Positions 62,401 to 64,000 of a stretch of 64,000 nucleotides of DNA are shown piece by piece (positions within the stretch are counted from its first letter, which is position 1; the number at the start of each line of letters is the position of its first letter). The notes below the pieces were generated by a model that was not told where the DNA came from, ran no database searches, and was given only the letters and a program-made list of their open reading frames with translations. The stretch spans positions 21,231 to 85,230 of the forward strand of contig JAWKRR010000032.1 of NCBI GenBank assembly GCA_041389525.1, read 5' to 3'. Origin of the DNA: JACKFB01 sp041389525. GTDB lineage: Bacteria; Myxococcota_A; UBA9042; PHBI01; JACKFB01. Position numbers and translations under genes: made by a program.

Positions 62401-64000
62401 CCGACCCGCGGGCGTCGACGTGGGCATCACCGCGGGCGTCGTGGACAGCAGCGGCGTCGCCAGCGTGACGCTGCACTATCGCGCGCTCGGCGCCGGCTCG
62501 TTCACCGTGCAGGCCATGGTGAAGGGCGCCGGCGACTCGTGGACCGGGACCATCCCCGGCTCCGCGGTCAACGGCGCGGCGCTGCAGTACTACCTGAGCG
62601 CGGTGGACTCCTCGCCGAACGCGAACACGGCGTCGGCACCCGCCTCCGGAGCGACCTCGCCCTACCAGTTCACCGTCGTCGTGGCCGACACGGCCGGGCC
62701 GACGATCCTGCACGACCCCATCAGCGGGTCCAAGCCCGTCGGGCAGCCCGTGGTCCTCAGCGCTACGGTCACCGACACCAGCGGCGTCAACAGCGTCACC
62801 GCCTACTACCGCAAGGGAACGGGCGCCTGGACACCGCTGCCCATGACCGCGAGCGGCGGCGGCGGATACACCGCGTCGATCCCCGGTGCCGCGGTCGGTA
62901 CGCCCTCGATGGACTACTACCTGCTCGCCATCGACGCCTCGGCCTCGCTCAACCAGAGCGCCAGCCCGCCGACCGCCCCCGCGCTCTTCCACACCTTCGC
63001 CGTCGCCGCGGCCGACACGACACCGCCCGAGATCACTCACGAGAAGGTCGCCGACGGCCAGCAAGCGGGCCAGGCGGTCGACGTCGCGGCCACGGTCACC
63101 GACGCGAGCGGCGTCAGCAGCGTGAAGCTCTTCTACCGGCCCGTGGGCGAGGCCACCTACATCAGCGTCACCCTCACCGGGTCGGGCGGGCTTTACAGCG
63201 GCCAGATCCCGAGCTTCGGCGTCACCGCGGCCGGGGTGCAGTACTACCTCGAGGCCACCGACACCGCGGGCAACAAGAGCACCGTGCCTGCGGCCGCGCC
63301 AAGCACCGTCTACACGTTCACCGCCACGGTGGCGGACGGCGCCGGCCCGACCATCACGGCGACCCCCATCGCCAACGGGAAGCCGGCCGGGGTCGGCGTC
63401 GCGGTCTCGGCGACCGTGACGGACTCCAGCGGCGTGGCGACCGTGAAGCTCTTCCACCGCATCAGCGGGACGTCGGTCTTCGCGTCGCTCTCGATGACCG
63501 CCGCGGGCAACGTCTTCAGCGCGACCATCCCCGGCGGGAGCGTCGGTTTGCCAGGAGTTGACTGGTATATCGAGGCCGCCGACGCGTCGCCCGCGGGCAA
63601 TGTGTCGCGCGCGCCGGCGACCGCCCCGGGGACCCCGGCCAGCTTCACCGTGACCGCCCCGGACACCACCGGGCCGGCCATCGTCCACACCGCCATCGCG
63701 GACGGGCAGGCGGAGGCGACCTCCGTCGTCGTGAGCGCACAGATCTCGGACGCGTCCGGCGTAGCCACCGCGACGACCTACGTGCGGGCGACGGGCGGCA
63801 CCACGTACACGGCGCTGGCCATGAGCGCGGTCGGCGGCGGGACCTGGCAGGCCATCATCCCGGGCGCGCTGGTCACGCCGGCGGGCGTCGACTACTACCT
63901 CGAGGCGCGCGACGCTTCGGCGGCGGCGAACCTCAGCGCGTTGCCGGCGGGTGGGGCGGCGGCTCCGTACAGCTTTGACGTCGACCCCGCGGACGACGAG
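56426..64000 (+). CDS. Giant secreted beta-helix/PKD/Ig-repeat protein, open at the window end
   Basis: The frame is open from the ATG at 56426 (after GGGGAGGG) to the last base, 2,525 codons without a stop, so the C-terminus lies beyond. A signal peptide (SPAAHA) precedes four tandem blocks of about 345 residues, each made of parallel beta-helix rungs and closing with a RSPLR-like sequence (about 57490, 58530, 59610 and 60690). Two PKD domains follow (LVYQWTFGDGKS and QKYLWDFGDGSP, about 60840-61370). Eight Ig-like repeats of roughly 109 residues then begin GPxIxHT at about 61378, 61699, 62038, 62365, 62695, 63022, 63340 and 63670. It is probably cell-surface or secreted, binding or cleaving a polysaccharide or adhering to prey or matrix (inference). 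Confidence 0.88.
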   Translation, partial: MHAVTRLAALCALAIVAISTSPAAHAATDVFGNITSNTTWTAAASPYVLHNDVAVNEGVTLTLQDGVSVVVASDANGSGGLDGSRVEFTVRGTLNAGTPLGADIEFDSGKASPAEGDWFGIVIASTATGSALEGAAVRNSRYGFYMDGAGASAITFDDVRVQKFSTQGVWVGNGASIALTGLTIDDSLDATPETCIHFESAGTATHKNLYLAGCSVAVRLNDTNATFEDTIVRDSKSNAFYLTKASATSRSLTLKRCTLNKNGTYAIAVYDSGSTSGSASVNLIDSVSHGSTNTFQSVNTSSSTYYANVSYTNSVIGDSSVGSTLIVGSTTGSVLADPLFANLDPGGTDLRPTTRSPLRNSAAGGGTIGALPYDPANPIVTPGTHGFYWEDATWSGATVDVGGDVVVMPGVTLTVAAGTTVRFAKADLVRHGTSIARAELEVRGTLVAQGTAGSRIEFGSAAASPTDTDWYGIHVGASPAVLDLGFVTIRDASRGLWLEGSALQLSNVELTACDYCVYVESGTPKFTDFHVHDADRGFYILDSAAGAVDLHLHHIGNTAVSINRSVAGGANVFTRALIHDVNRAFQIDKPSASSVSLTVDHSTIAHVTGDAFYGFDSGSTSGSISIDVNASVIANCGGYAFFGANGSSSTYYPSVTWSYTNIWGNVGTQNSYVIGAASTGSLSYNPLFADPDARDYQPTHRSPLRYSDGADGTIGAVAFSGAQTPGYIGFYWENYQFNPGNYVIDGDIIITGRKIPGSGLKPDDPADDVPAKITTVPGVVLKMKKGDVMGGGASVSRVEFVNHGILEMDGISFLPVKVTSNEAVPAKGDWYGVVVAADAHATNVSEAELSFASYGVRVEGSTHIVKNIDTHDNTVGVYIEGGNPTVQNVEAHHNDYGLQVIDSSPTIEALLAHHNVRDGLWLQNTGGTSRHIPMTRSLLYANGDSGVYLQKDSSGSLTLSATFCTIADNADHGVEGYDSGSTSGAVQANLTACAVTGNTLQGFYGGNGSSSTYYLSVSVNSSDVWGNASQSNPYVFYSDGGSNFEYNPLYKDPANGDYTPTDRSPLRCAAANGTDAAGARVYNGDPTGKLTGYLHGDFTLTAAGSPYDIPGDLIVDNKCSATPARLTIEPGAILRFAANTDLMGGGVSAARTELRVVDELRIDGTAAQVQLVSSNAATPGKTDWYGLVLDAASSVIMKGFLIANANIGIRGQTTAGNIYGPGEIRDGSGWAVNFEQGTGATLEKLLLRNFTSGGVYMNAVTGNPVLRHSIVLDTGAYAVRVQDTSIDVIGNVLMGASYGFYGTKTGATSIVFDLWNNTIHEHKSDCVYTNDSLSSGTMSLLAKNNLLSYCQGYAFNDPGTYDVVYSGQVDFNNFFETLNYKTGSSHNGLVKGASSTSVNPRYEDIDPSGTRRWYDLRLLHDSPMIEAGIGVGALIPTLDLLNVTRPAPATCAGGSPIIDRGAYEYDACANHDPWAAAGADQLVPMLDLACFDASATTDPDVADGPGLVYQWTFGDGKSAGGKFVCHTFTANIIHEVILTVTDAHGGVDHDVLMVDVNHRPVADAGPEIYAAAGGDAAAFDGKNSYDPDGTVQKYLWDFGDGSPTSASAAPSYQYPPGPTQDFLVTLTVTDNDGHTDSDTTIAHVIGTDDTVGPLITHTKIANGQPSGVGVVVNASISDFSGVTATTLYYRVAGAASWSEVVLGLIGGSSYQATIPSGSVTAAGVDYYIAATDGYAPPNVSTHPASAPTTFHSFTVLPVDNVGPSIVHTPVANGQAEGADVQVDATVTDTTGVASVSLYYKVATGSTYASVDMTDLGDGHYRASVPGVVVTSAGVRYYIRAVDTAAGANTSTHPAGAPGSSHLFGVDVTDTTGPTIVHTPIPNGQIENTDIPVSATITDASGVQVARLHYRQKGTSTFAAVTMTKSGNTYSATIPKALVKTAGVDYFLSADDDSLAHNTAVAPNTAPSVPYTFTVTTTDTSGPSIAHTPVPGSRPAGVDVGITAGVVDSSGVASVTLHYRALGAGSFTVQAMVKGAGDSWTGTIPGSAVNGAALQYYLSAVDSSPNANTASAPASGATSPYQFTVVVADTAGPTILHDPISGSKPVGQPVVLSATVTDTSGVNSVTAYYRKGTGAWTPLPMTASGGGGYTASIPGAAVGTPSMDYYLLAIDASASLNQSASPPTAPALFHTFAVAAADTTPPEITHEKVADGQQAGQAVDVAATVTDASGVSSVKLFYRPVGEATYISVTLTGSGGLYSGQIPSFGVTAAGVQYYLEATDTAGNKSTVPAAAPSTVYTFTATVADGAGPTITATPIANGKPAGVGVAVSATVTDSSGVATVKLFHRISGTSVFASLSMTAAGNVFSATIPGGSVGLPGVDWYIEAADASPAGNVSRAPATAPGTPASFTVTAPDTTGPAIVHTAIADGQAEATSVVVSAQISDASGVATATTYVRATGGTTYTALAMSAVGGGTWQAIIPGALVTPAGVDYYLEARDASAAANLSALPAGGAAAPYSFDVDPADDE
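61370..64000 (+). repeat. Tandem 327-bp Ig-like repeats
   Basis: At least eight in-frame units share the opening GPxIxHTPI, a central SGVxxVxLYYR and a closing GVDYYLxAxD. They are diverged at the DNA level, so the array is old rather than recently amplified. The last unit is complete or nearly so at the window end. Confidence 0.8.

Noticed and set aside
60179..63688. A 1,169-codon open frame on the minus strand
   Set aside because: It is antisense to the PKD/Ig repeats. The periodic composition only mirrors the sense repeats.

Overview
The window is very GC-rich DNA, densely coding on both strands. It carries several hallmarks of large-genome predatory or social Deltaproteobacteria (Myxococcota or a relative): DUF4215-like Cys repeats, MopE-type and thrombospondin-type-3 calcium repeats, a MYXO-CTERM/GlyGly-CTERM-like sorting signal, an ECF41 sigma factor and giant secreted repeat proteins. 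No tRNA, rRNA or CRISPR array was seen. The genus assignment is inference.

Layout. 1-5.4 kb: an SDR, an Xre/MbcA-RES toxin-antitoxin pair, a RegB/RegA-type redox two-component system and a bacterial RIO kinase. 5.4-7.3 kb: a decayed transposase flanked by nested direct repeats. 7.2-10.8 kb: a Cys-rich RCC1 lipoprotein gene broken by five single-base frameshifts. 11.1-11.7 kb: a Phd-RelE/ParE toxin-antitoxin pair.

11.9-23.1 kb is the most interesting block: a fatty-acyl-AMP ligase, an NAD-dependent epimerase-like SDR, an acyl carrier protein, a B12-dependent radical SAM enzyme, an acyl-CoA-dehydrogenase-like flavoenzyme, three more radical SAM enzymes, a VOC protein and an FNR-type regulator. 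Three FNR-box-like palindromes sit before three of its transcription units. I read this as an anaerobically induced pathway in which a fatty acid is activated, loaded on a carrier protein, dehydrogenated and modified by radical chemistry. I do not recognise the product.

23.2-24.6 kb: an ECF41 sigma factor with its AhpD/CMD partner and an ECF41-type promoter. 24.7-37.4 kb: an unknown gene and an 11.5-kb gene that joins a giant surface protein, through an internal sorting signal, to an OmpA-family outer-membrane protein. 37.5-47.9 kb: an alpha/beta hydrolase, DusA, a membrane protein, a two-domain lipoprotein, an Ala-rich protein, a PAP2 protein, a pair of tandem paralogous small proteins and a Nei-type DNA glycosylase.

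48.0-52.7 kb: the glyoxylate shunt (aceA, aceB) with a divergent RamB/ScfR-type regulator. 52.8-56.2 kb: ilvB-ilvN-ilvC for branched-chain amino acids. 56.4 kb to the end: a secreted protein with four beta-helix blocks, PKD domains and at least eight Ig-like repeats, open at the window edge.

Seven apparent one-base deletions lie in or next to short C/G runs or repeat modules, all between 2 and 10.3 kb. They may be real decay or consensus errors, and raw reads would decide.
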